Source: a virus. Taken from it: a stretch of 60,804 nucleotides of DNA. The notes under the pieces were generated by a model. That model was given only the letters and a program-made list of their open reading frames with translations, did not search any database and was not told where the DNA came from. The stretch covers positions 1-60,804 of the IMG/VR virus record IMGVR_UViG_3300036760_000364. The stretch is one strand, 5' to 3'. Made by a program: the position numbers and the translations under genes. Positions 20,768-29,104 of this stretch are shown here, piece by piece. How positions within the stretch are numbered: the first letter of the stretch is position 1; the number at the start of each line of letters is the position of its first letter.

Positions 20768-22912
20768 ATGCCACTTGAACCCTCACCACTTACACCATTT
20801 AAAACCGCTGATCAGGTTGTCAAAGAAGCCGAACAGAAGGCTCGTGACCTGACTGCAAAAGCCAGAGAGGGTGAACCCGTACTTCAAAACCTTGTGGCGC
20901 ATATTCGGGACAGATGGCAACTGGCCCAAAACGCTAAAGCCACCCGCATTGAACCCCGGCTCCTCAAGTGCAAACGAGCCGTCCGACAGGAGTACGAAGC
21001 CGGAAAACTCAAAGCAATTCAGGAACTCTACGGCAAGGAATTTGACCCTCCCTATCCACCTATCATTGCCACCAAGCGGCGTGATCTTGTGGCATGGCTC
21101 AGGGACTTTCTGCTCAGACCCGATGTGGATATTTTTGACATCGAGCCTACTCCTCTACCCGAACTTCCCGGTGACATGAACCAGCAAATCAAGATTCTTG
21201 CCGAACAGCAAGCCTTCAAGATGTTGTTCGATCAGGCTTTCCAAAACAACCAGATCATGGACAAGGAAAGTGTCATGGAACAGGCTGCTCAAATTGTGCC
21301 TCTGATCAAAGACCACGCCATGTCGCAAATCCTCAAAAAGGCCAAAGATGCCGTTGAGAGAATGCAGCAGAAAATCGATGACCAGTTTCAGGAGGGCGAC
21401 TTTGATGTGGCTCTCAAGGAAGTTATTTCCGACATTGGTATGTATCCTAATGCTTTTATCGAGGGGCCTATTCAACAGAAAGTCCTCGTGCAAAAGATGG
21501 TTTACGATACCAAGACCGGCAAGTGGAAAAGCGAGACTCAATCGGAAGTTATCTCGAAATTCGAACGCTTCTCTCCAATGGATGCCTACCCGCAACCTGA
21601 CGCAAAAGGTATCAAGGATGGATATTTTTTTCGTAAGATTCGCCTGACTCCTAAATCCCTGAGTGATTGTCTTGGAGTCAAGGGTTACAGTGATGCCAAC
21701 ATTCGTGAGGTTCTCAAAGCCTTCCGCAGTGGCGGGTTGATCGAGTGGACAAACATCGAAGCCGCACGAGCCCGTCTTGAAGACCGTGATACTGTGGCCT
21801 CCTATGATACCGACAAAATAGACTGTCTCAAATTTTGGGGCACTGCCTCGGGGCGTATGCTTACTGAATGGGCGGGCTCTTCTGAAAAAGCCAGAGAACT
21901 CTATGAAAGAGACCTTGATCCCGAAAAAGAATACCAGATCATCGCCTGGGTCATTAGTAACTATGTTATCAAAGCAATGCTTAATCCTGACCCGCTGGGG
22001 CAGAAGAATGTCTTCATGGCCACCTTCGATGATGACCCGGATAACTTCTGGAGTCCGACTTCGCTGCCTGAATCCCTGTGGGATGTTCAAACTTCCTGTA
22101 ATGCCATTGCGAGAGCGACGGTGCTTACGGTTGGATTCGCAAGTGGCCCCCAAATCGAGTATGATAAAGACAGATTCCCTGATGGAGTTAGTCCCTCCTT
22201 CTATCCCCTCAAGCAGTGGGCAAGTACCGGCGGTCAAATGACTGCCGGTAAGCCCATTAATTTCTGGCAGCCGGAGCTCCTCACTGAACCTCTGCGGTTG
22301 ATTTATGAGTTTTATCGCTCTCTTGCAGATGAGTACAGTGGCATCCCCCGCTATATGCAGGGAGAAAAGAAAGGTTCCAGCCCCACAGCTTCGGGATTTT
22401 CCATGCAGATTTCGCAACAGTCCCGGGGGCTTAAGTCTATCTTAATGAACCTCGACTACGGTATTATCGAACCCGCTGTCAGAGCCCAGTATAACTTCAA
22501 TCTTGAATACGAGGAGGATGTTGACATGGTGGGGGACTGCAAAATCACGGCGAAGGGCTCCTCAAGCGTCATAGCGAAAGAGCAACTGGCCATCAGAAGA
22601 CGTGAGATTCTTGGCGAAGTTGTAGGAAGCCCCATACTTACCCAAATTGTGGGAATGAATGGTATCAAGGAACTGTTCAAAGCCTCGGTGCAACCTGTGG
22701 ATATTGATCTCGACCGGATCTTCAAGGAGGAAGAATTACTCAACGAGATGAGTAAAAATACTCCGCCCCCGCAGCCGCTGCCGGGTCAGCAACCTCCGCA
22801 GGCTAATCAGGGGACACCAGAGCGTCCGATGGGAGTGAATCCTGCGGGTGATAAAGCTTCAGGAGGAGATTTCTTACTCCATCAAACCCCTGAAGGGAAT
22901 TCGCCACAATGA
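20768..22912 (+). CDS. Portal protein
   Basis: 714 residues, in the range of large podovirus portals. Early features include a long helical N-terminus, RRDLVAWLRDFL and a helix-rich clip/stem region. The middle has SPTSLPESLWDVQTSCNAIA and a core LADEYSGIPRYMQGEKKGSS, typical of the wing/stem of P22-type and related portals. The C-terminus is Pro/Gln-rich. Forms the dodecameric ring through which terminase pumps DNA. Follows terL and precedes scaffold and coat as expected, although separated by an accessory block. Confidence 0.88.
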   Translation: MPLEPSPLTPFKTADQVVKEAEQKARDLTAKAREGEPVLQNLVAHIRDRWQLAQNAKATRIEPRLLKCKRAVRQEYEAGKLKAIQELYGKEFDPPYPPIIATKRRDLVAWLRDFLLRPDVDIFDIEPTPLPELPGDMNQQIKILAEQQAFKMLFDQAFQNNQIMDKESVMEQAAQIVPLIKDHAMSQILKKAKDAVERMQQKIDDQFQEGDFDVALKEVISDIGMYPNAFIEGPIQQKVLVQKMVYDTKTGKWKSETQSEVISKFERFSPMDAYPQPDAKGIKDGYFFRKIRLTPKSLSDCLGVKGYSDANIREVLKAFRSGGLIEWTNIEAARARLEDRDTVASYDTDKIDCLKFWGTASGRMLTEWAGSSEKARELYERDLDPEKEYQIIAWVISNYVIKAMLNPDPLGQKNVFMATFDDDPDNFWSPTSLPESLWDVQTSCNAIARATVLTVGFASGPQIEYDKDRFPDGVSPSFYPLKQWASTGGQMTAGKPINFWQPELLTEPLRLIYEFYRSLADEYSGIPRYMQGEKKGSSPTASGFSMQISQQSRGLKSILMNLDYGIIEPAVRAQYNFNLEYEEDVDMVGDCKITAKGSSSVIAKEQLAIRRREILGEVVGSPILTQIVGMNGIKELFKASVQPVDIDLDRIFKEEELLNEMSKNTPPPQPLPGQQPPQANQGTPERPMGVNPAGDKASGGDFLLHQTPEGNSPQ

Positions 22913-23625
22913 AAATTGACGTTCTAAAATTAATTCAATACATAGTGTGGTATGCCACGGATAGGGGGGTGAAGCTCACCTTTTTGAGATTGGTGAAATT
23001 TCTCTATCTCGTGGACTTGACTTGGGCGAGAGAAAATAAAGGGGAACCACTCACTGGCTGGCCCTGGAAATTTGTATACTATGGGCCTTTTTGCATTGAA
23101 TCTTTGGATGCCATAGAAAAAGCGTATTATTCTGGGTTCATAAAAAAAGATACCTATCCAAGCAAATTTGTTGATGAGGATTACAATCTTTATTGGTGCA
23201 GTGAAAAACCGGATATTTCAGAAAGCATGCCCTCATTTCTTAAGTCTCCGCTCGATGATGCTATTTCCAAATGGGGTGATGATACTTATGGACTTCTGGA
23301 TTACGTCTATTTTGATACCGAACCTATGCTTGATGCCAAGAAAGGTGACTTGTTGGATTTTTCGAAAGCCAGGAAGTTTGAAAAACCAATAGAGATAAAA
23401 ATGCGCAAACTTAATCCAGAAAGTGTTGCTAAAGGTAAAGAAATCCTTGAGAGATTAAAAACAAAATATAAGGAAGAACTTGCGAACAGATCAAAAGGTT
23501 CTCAACCCATTTATGATTATGATGAGGTTTATTATAAGGCTGCACAGTTTTTAGATGAGGAAGACCTTGTGGGCGAACTTTCCGGGAAAGTTTTAATATC
23601 TACCACAGGTACTAATGAACAATGA
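22909..23625 (+). CDS. Panacea/DUF4065 (SocA-like) antitoxin-domain protein
   Basis: 238 residues. The N-terminal 130 fit the DUF4065 domain: MKIDVLKLIQYIVWYATDRG, KFLYLVDL, PLTGWPWKFVYYGPFC, and later GLLDYVYFDTEPML. Domains of this group act as antitoxins for many unrelated toxins (Panacea) or as proteolysis adaptors (SocA). The gene starts within the portal stop (ATGA) and stops within the next start (ATGA), so it is fully embedded in the head operon. No toxin-like partner is visible beside it. It is AT-richer than the portal, suggesting transfer. May neutralise a host toxin-based defence. Confidence 0.8.
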   Translation: MKIDVLKLIQYIVWYATDRGVKLTFLRLVKFLYLVDLTWARENKGEPLTGWPWKFVYYGPFCIESLDAIEKAYYSGFIKKDTYPSKFVDEDYNLYWCSEKPDISESMPSFLKSPLDDAISKWGDDTYGLLDYVYFDTEPMLDAKKGDLLDFSKARKFEKPIEIKMRKLNPESVAKGKEILERLKTKYKEELANRSKGSQPIYDYDEVYYKAAQFLDEEDLVGELSGKVLISTTGTNEQ

Positions 23626-23876
23626 AACCTACCGATAAGGTACTTAAAGCAATCGCCTCGCTAAAAGACAATCCGCACTTTCAGGAAGTCGTTGAGTGGC
23701 TTAAATGGGAGCGGGACGATGCGGCGCTTTCAAGCTGCCATGAGGCGACTGATGTCGGCAGCCGCTGGATTCAGGGACATGCTCAAATCCTTGAAAAACT
23801 TTTAGTCATTATTAACCATGCTGAGGAAAAGCTTGTTGCTCGCAAGGAACCGGCAAAGCATGGCGTGATTGTATAG
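23622..23876 (+). CDS. Conserved small phage protein (84 aa)
   Basis: Helical protein (KVLKAIASLKDNPHFQEVVE, then RWIQGHAQILEKLLVII). Proteins with a NPxFQ-VVEWL and QGxAQxLEELL pattern accompany portal/scaffold genes in many podoviruses. Role unknown, probably head assembly. No toxin features. Confidence 0.65.
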   Translation: MKPTDKVLKAIASLKDNPHFQEVVEWLKWERDDAALSSCHEATDVGSRWIQGHAQILEKLLVIINHAEEKLVARKEPAKHGVIV

Positions 23877-23884
23877 GAGGAAAA

Positions 23885-24040
23885 ATGCCAACTGTTAAAC
23901 CACATGAAACGCAGTCGAGTTATGTATCGAGGGCGGTTCCCGTCATTATGCAAGAGGGAGCAACTCAAAAGCAGGCTTTAGGAAAGGCGTATGGAATGTT
24001 TCGTTCAGCCAAAAAGAAAGCACGGAGGAAAAGTAAATGA
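23885..24040 (+). CDS. Small basic head-region protein (51 aa)
   Basis: Starts MPTVKPHETQSSYVSRAVPV and ends in a very basic tail (SAKKKARRKSK). The E-T/S-xSYVSR-x-P-x5-G-x4-QA-GxAYGMF pattern is common for small proteins near portal genes. GGAGGAAAA before the ATG. Role unknown. Confidence 0.65.
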   Translation: MPTVKPHETQSSYVSRAVPVIMQEGATQKQALGKAYGMFRSAKKKARRKSK

Positions 24041-24255
24041 GTAATCTGACTGAAAATAATCGGTGTCCGTTTTGTGGAGCTCCTCTAACAATGGGTGTGG
24101 GGCATAGTTGTCAGGACAGTGAAGAAAACGAATGGATCTACATGATGGCCGACAGGACGGGGTGTACTGAAGGAGCCCGGGAGAGAGTTGAAATGAATAA
24201 GAAATGGGGTTGGGAGCCCTACAAAAAAGGGGAAATTATATCAAAGGGGGATTGA
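24037..24255 (+). CDS. Zinc-ribbon protein (72 aa)
   Basis: CPFCGAPL followed by GHSC gives one ribbon; the rest is helical and acidic/Trp-containing. Coupled by ATGA to the preceding gene. Function unknown. Confidence 0.65.
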   Translation: MSNLTENNRCPFCGAPLTMGVGHSCQDSEENEWIYMMADRTGCTEGARERVEMNKKWGWEPYKKGEIISKGD

Positions 24256-24268
24256 TGGGGAGGTATCG

Positions 24269-24364
24269 GTGAAAGGTTATTTGAAGGTTATTATTACTAC
24301 AGTTATTTTAAGTGAGCTATATATTGCACTCCTGAAGTGCATTTGGGGTGTGTCGGTATGGTAA
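24269..24364 (+). CDS. Tiny membrane protein (31 aa)
   Basis: GTG start with a GGGGAGGTATCG site. VKGYLKVIITTVILSELYIA forms one membrane helix. Overlaps a possible 23-residue frame (24358-24429) that leads into the spike gene. Confidence 0.5.
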   Translation: MKGYLKVIITTVILSELYIALLKCIWGVSVW

Positions 24365-24429
24365 CTCTTCTTTTAATATGGGGTTATACAAATCGTCCAT
24401 GGGGCATCGAAATAGAGGAAAAGAAATAA
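24358..24429 (+). CDS. Possible 23-residue leader peptide
   Basis: MVTLLLIWGYTNRPWG..., ending EEKK at the ATG of the beta-helix gene and containing its ribosome site (GAGGAAAAG). Could serve as a translational leader; weak evidence. Confidence 0.3.
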   Translation: MVTLLLIWGYTNRPWGIEIEEKK

Positions 24430-26499
24430 ATGGCAATCTACTACATGGATTATATAAACGGCAATGATACTAGTAATGGTTCATCTTGGACTTTGGCTTG
24501 GAAGACAATTACTTCTGGGGCGACTGCGGCAAGGATAGCCCCTGGCGATGTTATCAGGATTGCCAAAAGCCCAGCACCAACTTCAATAGGTAATGCTACT
24601 TGGACTAACCTTTCAAAAACTGTTACTTTGGCTGCGGCTCAAAATGCTAATATAAATATGTGCGAGGTGGCTTGGACTGCGGCTAATGGTGCGACAGTAA
24701 CTTTAATTGGTGTAGCTACTGATGCAAAAGAAGGCGCTAATTGTATGAAGGTTGCCTTTCCTCCTACGCCAATTGCCTATACTTTATATGCTTATTATGC
24801 TACAGGAACATTAAACTTATCCACTTATCAACAGCTTTCTTTCTGGTTAAAAAACTCGGCTGCGATTGCTAATGCTACCACAATTGACGTTTGTTTATGT
24901 TCTGATGCGGCAGGAGCGACAATTGTTGATACTTTCAACATTCCAGCAATTCCTTCAACAGCAAGATGGATACCACTTACTCTGGCAAGAGCAGGGGGCG
25001 GCAATTTAGGAGCGTCAATTCAATCAATTGCAGTTTATACGGATGCTTCTCCGCCAACTGGTTCAAGCTATATCTTAGTTGATGACTTTATCGCCTGCAC
25101 AACTAACGGGCTTAATCTTCAAAGTTTAATTTCTAAAAACTCACTTGAGCAGGGCGGAACAGAGGGCTGGTATGGAATACAGAGCATAAATGGGACTGCG
25201 GTCTTACTGGATAATGATACAAATACTAAAGCCAATGCTGGTAGAGGGTATTCGGGAACAACAGAAACTGTAACTACTTATAAAAGAGAAACGATTAAAA
25301 CTGCTATGGTTTCGCCTACAACGACTGTTCAAGAAATTCAAGATAGTGGAACTTTAGGAAGCAATATAGCATTCCAAGGTGGCTGGAATACTTCTACCAC
25401 CGTTCAAGAAGGAGAAACATTTTTTGATGGGTTGAATGGGAATGGTTATGGAATATATCTAAACGCTAAATCTTATATTACTTTCAATTATCTTAATGTT
25501 TGTCGCTATTACAATGGGGTCTATTACGACAGTAGCAGTAACAATAATACCATAACTACCCTATCAAATGCCAATAATAATTCCTATTATGGAGTCTACT
25601 ACTACAACTGCACCAACAATACCATAACCACCCTTTCAAATGCGAACAATAATTTCTATTATGGGGTCTATTACAATTCCGGCATCAATAACATTATCAC
25701 CACTCTTTCAAATGCCAATAATAATTTCTCCTATGGGGTTTATTACAACACCTACTCCGCCAACAATACCATAACTATCTTATCAAATGCCAATAATAAT
25801 GCTTCCTGTGGGGTTTACTACAACTACTGCTATAACAACACCATTACTACCTTTTCAAATGCCAATAATAATTCTTCCTATGGAGTCTACTATCTCAAAG
25901 GCTACAACAACATCATTAAATCTTTATCAACTTCGGGAAATGGAACAGCGGGGATTTATAATGATTATGGAGTAAATTATCTTTTTAATGCCTTAATCGC
26001 AGAAGCGACAGAAGTTACAGGCTATTCAAGTTTTGTCAATTCAAGGATTTTCTCCAACAAGCATGACCAGACTCCAGATAACCATTGGATATTTACTGAT
26101 GGCGGAACGATAAACTCTCAAATAGCAGTCAGGCACACTGCTTCAGGCATAGCGTGGAAACTGGCAATTACTTCTTCAAATAGAGCCAGCAATTATCCGC
26201 TTACTTTATCAATCGCTAAAATAGCGGTTGCGGCTAACGCTTTAGTAACAGTTAAGGTTTGGGTGTATAAAGATAGTGCGGCTGGGGTGGCGGCAAAATT
26301 AGTTTGCAGAGGTAAACAGATTGCGGGAGTAGATAATGATGTGGTGGCGACTGCGGCTGATGTTTTACAGACCTGGGAAGAGCTAACCATAACCTTTACA
26401 CCCACAGAAGCAGGAGTGGTTGAGATTGAAGGTTGGGCATACTATGTGTCAGCATTGAGTAATGTGTATTTTGATGATATGACCATCACACAAGCATAG
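24430..26499 (+). CDS. Beta-helix spike or decoration protein with tandem repeats
   Basis: 689 residues. The N-terminus (MAIYYMDYINGNDTSNGSSW) is the DUF1565/pectate-lyase-like start. A jelly-roll-type domain (about 60-225) precedes a parallel beta-helix with six 24-residue NosD-like turns (about 370-515) of the pattern NNTITTLSNANNNSYYGVYY. A further beta-sandwich (about 540-689) ends with VYFDDMTITQA. Likely host-surface binding or enzymatic spike. It is AT-rich and lies between portal and scaffold, an odd place for a tail gene, which suggests insertion as a unit. Confidence 0.7.
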   Translation: MAIYYMDYINGNDTSNGSSWTLAWKTITSGATAARIAPGDVIRIAKSPAPTSIGNATWTNLSKTVTLAAAQNANINMCEVAWTAANGATVTLIGVATDAKEGANCMKVAFPPTPIAYTLYAYYATGTLNLSTYQQLSFWLKNSAAIANATTIDVCLCSDAAGATIVDTFNIPAIPSTARWIPLTLARAGGGNLGASIQSIAVYTDASPPTGSSYILVDDFIACTTNGLNLQSLISKNSLEQGGTEGWYGIQSINGTAVLLDNDTNTKANAGRGYSGTTETVTTYKRETIKTAMVSPTTTVQEIQDSGTLGSNIAFQGGWNTSTTVQEGETFFDGLNGNGYGIYLNAKSYITFNYLNVCRYYNGVYYDSSSNNNTITTLSNANNNSYYGVYYYNCTNNTITTLSNANNNFYYGVYYNSGINNIITTLSNANNNFSYGVYYNTYSANNTITILSNANNNASCGVYYNYCYNNTITTFSNANNNSSYGVYYLKGYNNIIKSLSTSGNGTAGIYNDYGVNYLFNALIAEATEVTGYSSFVNSRIFSNKHDQTPDNHWIFTDGGTINSQIAVRHTASGIAWKLAITSSNRASNYPLTLSIAKIAVAANALVTVKVWVYKDSAAGVAAKLVCRGKQIAGVDNDVVATAADVLQTWEELTITFTPTEAGVVEIEGWAYYVSALSNVYFDDMTITQA
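25535..25920 (+). repeat. Tandem repeat of about 72 bases encoding the beta-helix turns
   Basis: About five to six units, each beginning near aacaataccataactaccc and encoding 24 residues (one 25). Units differ at scattered positions. The array can change copy number by recombination and alter spike length. Confidence 0.8.
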
Positions 26500-26510
26500 G
26501 AAGACAGAAA

Positions 26511-26786
26511 TTGCAATATTCAAGAATAATTGAACAGTCCCAAGATATGGCAGGAAAGTGGCGAGTAAAGGTTAAGGTTGCTGATAATGAGGCAATATTT
26601 CTGAGGTTTCAGAGTAAACCGACGGAAGCACAAGTTGTAGAGGAGACCAATAAATATATTGCTAATTTCATTGCACAACAAGCTGTTATTGCTGAAGAAA
26701 CAGAGAAGATGGATTTAATTGGAGATATTCCTCTGAAAGATTTAAAGATTAAATTAGGAGTCAAGGATGGCATTACCATCGCCTAA
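26511..26786 (+). CDS. Hypothetical protein (91 aa), TTG start
   Basis: Starts at TTG with AGGAAGACAGAAA upstream. Beta-rich first half (KWRVKVKVADNEAIFLRF), helical second half. Sits between the spike and the hydrophobic repeat protein and overlaps the latter by 20 bases. Probably a spike accessory or chaperone by position only. Confidence 0.6.
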   Translation: MQYSRIIEQSQDMAGKWRVKVKVADNEAIFLRFQSKPTEAQVVEETNKYIANFIAQQAVIAEETEKMDLIGDIPLKDLKIKLGVKDGITIA

Positions 26787-28017
26787 TGATTTGGGATCAA
26801 TGAACTGGGCATTTCAGGCACAACCATTTGTAGATGTGCCCGCAAAAGATGCTATTGATATTAAGACAATGGACTATGCCTATAAAGCACAGCCGTTTGT
26901 CAGGAATTATAGTATTGGACAAATATTCTATCAAAGTATTAATGGAATTATTTCTTTTGGGGGAAATCTGATTAAAACAATATCTAAACTCTTAACTGGG
27001 ATTCTTTCTTTTGCTGGAGTTGTAGCAAAGGGAATATCTAAACTTTTAATTAGTGCTTTAAGTTTTATTGGAACTTTAATTAAAGGAGTATCTAAATATT
27101 TTACTGGAATTATTTCTTTTGGAGGAACTTTAACTAAGAATATATCTCATTTTTTGGTTGGTATCTTAGGTTTTACTGGTAATTTACTTAAAACTATTTC
27201 TAAGTTATGTGCTGCTTCTTTAAATTCTCAAGGACTTGTTGTTAAAACAGATTTTAAATCTTTTATTGGTAGTTTAACCTTTATTGGTGTAATAGTTAAA
27301 AGTGTGCCTAAATATTTTGCTGGAATTGTCTCACTTACTGGAACTTTAACTAAAGGAGTATCTAAGTTTTTAATTAGCACTCTTTCTTCTGTTGGTATTT
27401 TAACTAAAATTCCAACATTTAGTAAGGTTTTAGTTGGTATTATTTCATTTAATGGTATTTTAATAAAAGGAGTATCTAAGTTTTTAACTGGAGTTATTTC
27501 TTCTGGAGGAGAATTAATAAAAAGAGTTAGTAAGTTCTTTGTTGCATCTTTGAGTTTTCAGGGTATTCTTAATGCTGTAGCGTTAATATTGAAAGCTCTT
27601 ACAGGGGCTTTGAGCTTTACTGGAACTTTAGCCGAAACTTTAATATTTGGTAAGGTTTTGACTGGAGTTGTATCTTTTAATGGAATTGTAACTAAGGGAA
27701 TATCCAAATTTTTAACTGGAGTGATTTTGTTAAGTGGGGCTTTAACGAAAACAATATCTAAGTCCTTAACTGGAGCATTGACTTCTATTGGGGACTTTAT
27801 AAAAAGATTTGGTAAGTTTCGTGTTGAAATAATACGGTTACAGTCTTCAGTAACTAAATCAGTCTCATTAGAGTCTTTAGTAACTAAATCAGTTTTATTA
27901 GAATCTTTAATAGCTAAATTAGTTTCATTACAGTCTTCAATAACTAAATCAGTCTCATTAAAGTCTTTAATAACTAAATTAGTCTCATTAGTAACACAGA
28001 TAAAGACGGAGGAATAG
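26767..28017 (+). CDS. Hydrophobic repeat protein (LTG-xxSFxGxLxK-xxSK units)
   Basis: 416 residues. After about 50 residues the protein is built from some 15 units of about 20 residues, consensus KFLTGIISFxGTLxKGxSK, alternating beta-strand-like hydrophobic stretches with a Lys-Ser/Tyr-Lys turn. The last 60 residues change to a 12-residue repeat (TKSVSLESLV). No membrane signal is apparent; a fibrous beta structure is more likely than a membrane protein. Very T-rich DNA. I know similar repeats in other phage hypothetical proteins, but no function. Confidence 0.7.
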   Translation: MALPSPNDLGSMNWAFQAQPFVDVPAKDAIDIKTMDYAYKAQPFVRNYSIGQIFYQSINGIISFGGNLIKTISKLLTGILSFAGVVAKGISKLLISALSFIGTLIKGVSKYFTGIISFGGTLTKNISHFLVGILGFTGNLLKTISKLCAASLNSQGLVVKTDFKSFIGSLTFIGVIVKSVPKYFAGIVSLTGTLTKGVSKFLISTLSSVGILTKIPTFSKVLVGIISFNGILIKGVSKFLTGVISSGGELIKRVSKFFVASLSFQGILNAVALILKALTGALSFTGTLAETLIFGKVLTGVVSFNGIVTKGISKFLTGVILLSGALTKTISKSLTGALTSIGDFIKRFGKFRVEIIRLQSSVTKSVSLESLVTKSVLLESLIAKLVSLQSSITKSVSLKSLITKLVSLVTQIKTEE

Positions 28018-28019
28018 TT

Positions 28020-28301
28020 GTGGGAAAAGTTTATGTTGGCGATGTAGGAACGATAATTGAAATAGATATGGGTGAAGATATTTCTACAGCAACAAATTTG
28101 AAACTTATAGTGCAGAAGCCAAATATGACAGAGGTAGAATGGATACCTACTATTTACGGGACGAACTATTTGAGATATAAAACTGTAGCAAATGACTTAA
28201 ATACTGATGGTAGATATATGATTAATCCAGTGTTAACATTAGGTGAGTGGTCGGGTAGTGCAGATACTGTGTTTTTTGACGTCTTTAAAGAAGGACAATA
28301 A
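28020..28301 (+). CDS. Beta-rich virion-type protein (93 aa)
   Basis: GTG start after GGAGGAATAGTT. The pattern GDVGTIIEIDMGEDISTATN, then LKLIVQKPNMTEVEW resembles small proteins related to phage baseplate/fibre N-terminal domains (BppU-like). Probably a structural or fibre-associated protein. Confidence 0.6.
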   Translation: MGKVYVGDVGTIIEIDMGEDISTATNLKLIVQKPNMTEVEWIPTIYGTNYLRYKTVANDLNTDGRYMINPVLTLGEWSGSADTVFFDVFKEGQ

Positions 28302-28338
28302 ATGCCTTATAAAGGCTAAGAAAGGAGGTAAGTAAAAG

Positions 28339-28947
28339 ATGAGTAATGTGGGAAGTATCCTGATGTCAGGAGAGTTAGTTGCAAGATATAGCAGAGGTGA
28401 GGTTAGGAAGAGAGGTTTAAGGAATCTCAAACCTCTTATGTGGCGGGGTCTTTTGAAGATGATAACTAAGGTTCTACACTATTGTCGCCTGCCTTTTGTA
28501 ACATTCTGGAGTGACCTTTCTGTAAGAAAATGGGATTCTCAGAAAGACTTGTGGCTTGACTATGGATTAGTATCTTGCAGAGTAATAACAAATGCAGGTG
28601 TTGCTTTTCTGGTGGATGATTGGAACAATGATGCAACAGATATAACAACTATGAACTACCATGATTCAGGAACTGGCACTGTAGCTGAAGCTGTTACAGA
28701 TACTGGATTGGGAACACCCTGTGGCGAAGCAAGAGATGCAGGAACAAAGTCTAAGCCAACAGCAAATCAGCTAAGAACAGTTGCAACTCATACTTACGCT
28801 GGTAGTTTTGCTATAACTGAGCATGGGATATTTAGTGCAACTACTGCGGGCACACTTTGGGATAGAAGTGTATTTGCAGCTATAAATGTTGTTGCAAATG
28901 ATAAAATTGAGTTTACTTATACTTGCACAGTTAATGCAGGTGGATAA
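28339..28947 (+). CDS. Virion structural protein candidate (202 aa)
   Basis: AAAGGAGGTAAGTAAAAG before the ATG. A basic N-terminal 60 residues, then a beta-rich domain with TMNYHDSGTGTVAEAVTDTG, TYAGSFAITEHGIFSA and a final DKIEFTYTCTVNAGG. That sequence set recurs in phage particle proteins of unknown exact role. Last gene of the AT-rich block. Confidence 0.65.
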   Translation: MSNVGSILMSGELVARYSRGEVRKRGLRNLKPLMWRGLLKMITKVLHYCRLPFVTFWSDLSVRKWDSQKDLWLDYGLVSCRVITNAGVAFLVDDWNNDATDITTMNYHDSGTGTVAEAVTDTGLGTPCGEARDAGTKSKPTANQLRTVATHTYAGSFAITEHGIFSATTAGTLWDRSVFAAINVVANDKIEFTYTCTVNAGG

Positions 28948-29104
28948 AAGTGAGGTTTCCGTATTCCAGAGGGAACATTATAGTATAGACTGACCATTGA
29001 CTTCTCTGTTTCACAGGGCTCAATGGCGCTGAAGTGGGGATTTCCAAAGGGCTCCCCGATTAGCAAAAGATGACCTCCCGAAAGGGCTCATCAAGGAGAA
29101 CAAA

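Noticed and set aside
21155-22417. 420-codon minus-strand frame opposite the portal gene
   Set aside because: The plus strand has a clear portal protein with a ribosome site and coupled neighbours; the antisense product matches nothing and has no ribosome site.
22909-23876. Two-gene toxin-antitoxin pair (DUF4065 plus the 84-aa gene)
   Set aside because: The 84-residue protein fits a small helical family found beside portal genes and shows no toxin features, so a complete pair cannot be claimed.
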